Shown here: positions 11,745-13,039 of the stretch, piece after piece
Layout of the letters: every line of letters starts with the position of its first letter
Numbering within the stretch: the first letter of the stretch is position 1
Source of the DNA: an uncultured Lacticaseibacillus sp.
GTDB lineage: Bacteria > Bacillota > Bacilli > Lactobacillales > Lactobacillaceae
Direction: 5' to 3'
Assembly (NCBI GenBank): GCA_934339215.1
Contig: CAKRHU010000014.1
Location: forward strand, 1 to 13,039
DNA: 13,039 nucleotides
Notes under the pieces: model-generated
Told to the model about the DNA's origin: nothing
Databases searched by the model: none
What the model saw: the letters and a program-made list of their open reading frames with translations, nothing else
Position numbers and translations under genes: made by a program

Positions 11745-12999
11745 GCGGCACCTCGATGATCAAACTTTGGGCGAGTTGTTGCTGATGCAGTTTGGTGCGG
11801 GCTTGGATGCGCTTGTCTTGGCTGAGTTCTTGAATAATGGCCAAGCCGTTGCCATGGCCTGCGCCTTTAGAAGTTTGGTTCAAGTCCTGCAACGTGAAAT
11901 CAGCCGGCACTGGATTGATCACCGTGATGGCAATGTGTTTGACGTCTGCGACTAATAAAATGGCGGCGCTTTGGCCAACATTGATGGCTTCTAACGCATT
12001 ATCCAGTAAAATGCCGACCCCACGAAGCACTGGCATGACCAAATCATCAGGCTTGAGATCAATATCACCTTGAGTTTGGATCTGTAAATGACGTTTGGTA
12101 TTTTCGGCTTGGGTCCATTTAAGGTATAACAAACTGCGCAGTGGGGGACATAGGATGTGATCAAGTACTGCTTGATCAGGTTGCGCTTGCGTTAAAGCTT
12201 GTTGGGCATCTGCCAGTAACGCTTGGTTGGCAGAGGTGTCGTTGCTGAGCTGTAAAGTGGCGAGAATATTTTTATAATCATGAAGCAAATGCCGGTTGTG
12301 GGTTTGTTGGGCTTCAAGCTCTGCGTAATACTTTTCTCGAGCGGCTTCGGCTTGTTGGGTCAGCTTGGTTTGCATCGCCGAACGGTAAGCCTGCAGGCCG
12401 TAATACAGCACTAAGACATTCGCAGCGGCGAATAACAGGACTTCTGCCATCAATAACCAAGTGGTGGAATCCGCTAGTTTCAGCCATTCAAAGCTGATTT
12501 GAATCCCGTATAAAATTAGGGTGGTGGCGCCAGTGTACCAAGTCAATAACAAGCGCGTCGGCGCATCGTTGAAGGCGGCAAAGTGCGTCGCGAAGTCACT
12601 GCGATGCGGCCAAGCGCGCCAAGCCAAGAGCCAAATTAGGCCATTGATGATGATTGGAATGGCAAAATCCAAGCCAGTTTGTGTTTGTGGCCAGATTTTA
12701 GCCAATAAGTTGATGGCGATCACCATGAAGTTGGTCAACATCAAGTAACTTTCCCACATTAATAAGAACGCCAACACTTCATGGCGATGGCGCTGAAACA
12801 AAAATAAGCTCCACACGACGCCAAAAGCCAATTCACCTAAAGTGCTGAAAGCCAACGAAATGATCGTGGTGAAGGCTAAGGCCGTGGCGACGAACCAGAA
12901 TTTAACGCGGTGATAGCGAATTTGTGATTGGACGCTAAAAATCAATGCAAACAATGGCATGACGATCACCAAATAGTTTGCCCAAGAAACGCTGTGCAA
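11737..12999 (-). CDS. AgrC-like (HPK10) sensor histidine kinase
   Basis: The 420-aa kinase appears to start at TTG 12999, seven bases after a G-rich ribosome binding site (GGGGGG). No ATG lies near that site. Residues 1-200 hold six or seven hydrophobic spans, the polytopic sensor typical of peptide-sensing AgrC/ComD/PlnB kinases. A linker coiled coil (about 205-232, QAEAAREKYYAELEAQ) leads to the H-box HLLHDYKN, with H240 the phospho-acceptor. The ATP-binding domain has the N-box LLDNALEA (331-338) and G-box GAGHGNGL (379-386). It is a membrane protein that senses an external peptide or membrane state and phosphorylates the LytTR regulator. The signal is unknown: no double-glycine pheromone peptide is present in the window, although one could lie to the right. 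It is first in an operon with the regulator and protein C. Confidence 0.93.
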   Translation of the reverse strand: MHSVSWANYLVIVMPLFALIFSVQSQIRYHRVKFWFVATALAFTTIISLAFSTLGELAFGVVWSLFLFQRHRHEVLAFLLMWESYLMLTNFMVIAINLLAKIWPQTQTGLDFAIPIIINGLIWLLAWRAWPHRSDFATHFAAFNDAPTRLLLTWYTGATTLILYGIQISFEWLKLADSTTWLLMAEVLLFAAANVLVLYYGLQAYRSAMQTKLTQQAEAAREKYYAELEAQQTHNRHLLHDYKNILATLQLSNDTSANQALLADAQQALTQAQPDQAVLDHILCPPLRSLLYLKWTQAENTKRHLQIQTQGDIDLKPDDLVMPVLRGVGILLDNALEAINVGQSAAILLVADVKHIAITVINPVPADFTLQDLNQTSKGAGHGNGLAIIQELSQDKRIQARTKLHQQQLAQSLIIEVPHA

Positions 13000-13030
13000 G
13001 AAGATCCCCCCAGATCGTGTTATCGCTTTA

Positions 13031-13036
13031 ATTATG
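13031..13036 (-). promoter_or_regulatory. Candidate -10 element of the kinase operon
   Basis: On the minus strand CATAAT (13036-13031) resembles a sigma-A -10, placing the start about 13024 and leaving a short leader before the TTG at 12999. The -35 and any regulator site lie outside the window, so it cannot be judged further. Confidence 0.4.
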
Positions 13037-13039
13037 GGC

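Noticed and set aside
9680..12999. Classical bacteriocin/quorum-sensing locus
   Set aside because: No double-glycine leader, ABC transporter, CAAX immunity protease or pheromone precursor can be found in the window; the small proteins have two spans and no leader.
1..13039. Insertion sequences, CRISPR arrays, tRNA genes or attachment sites
   Set aside because: No transposase frame, regularly spaced repeat array, cloverleaf or integrase was found; the inverted repeats seen are all terminator- or operator-sized.

Overview
The window reads as a chromosomal stretch from a lactic acid bacterium (Lactobacillaceae, possibly near Lacticaseibacillus). The grounds are moderate GC, AGGAGG-type ribosome binding sites throughout, a lactobacillar oleate hydratase, a YwlG/UPF0340 protein, and an AgrC/AgrA-type two-component system. 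The genus is inference. I see no insertion sequence, tRNA, rRNA, CRISPR array or phage gene.

Layout from left to right. (1) 1-1361: a truncated NAD(P)-dependent SDR/epimerase-like reductase (minus) diverges from an AdhR/NmlR-like MerR regulator (plus). A 20-bp dyad lies inside a 19-bp promoter spacer between them. (2) 1461-3708: a bidirectional terminator, then a MocR/GntR regulator (minus) diverging over only 39 nt from an FMN-dependent azoreductase/quinone reductase (plus). The MocR aminotransferase-like domain has Glu where the PLP lysine should be. (3) 3774-5267: an unrecognised 208-aa protein converges on a Cof-type HAD phosphatase. Between them are a terminator and a candidate parS site (GTTTCACGTGAAAC) touching the phosphatase stop codon. 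(4) 5268-5738: a 471-nt gene-free region with the phosphatase promoter, two unassigned hairpins, and an operator-like dyad plus extended -10 ahead of the next operon. (5) 5739-7610: a 41-aa single-span acidic-tailed microprotein followed by oleate hydratase, with a terminator. (6) 7613-9677: an MFS transporter and a YwlG-family protein, each with its own promoter and terminator. (7) 9680-12999, all minus: an AgrC-like sensor kinase, a LytTR response regulator and a 77-aa two-span membrane protein overlap by 8 nt each and end at a terminator. They are followed by a second cluster of two more paralogous two-span proteins and a soluble 193-aa protein.

The most promising undescribed system is region 7. 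Three paralogous miniature membrane proteins share an HG-x3-TS-x-F loop. One is in the kinase/regulator operon. The other two are in a cluster whose upstream region carries a 9-12-9 direct repeat (AACGTTCAG / GACGTTTGG), the geometry expected of a LytTR binding site. The repeat sits just upstream of an internal terminator and a promoter with a poor -35. No double-glycine pheromone peptide, bacteriocin or ABC exporter is visible, so this does not look like a standard bacteriocin locus. It may be a membrane-sensing circuit that amplifies its own small membrane proteins.

Other points worth attention are the candidate parS, the MocR without its PLP lysine, the microprotein coupled to oleate hydratase, and the orphan hairpins at 5369-5455.
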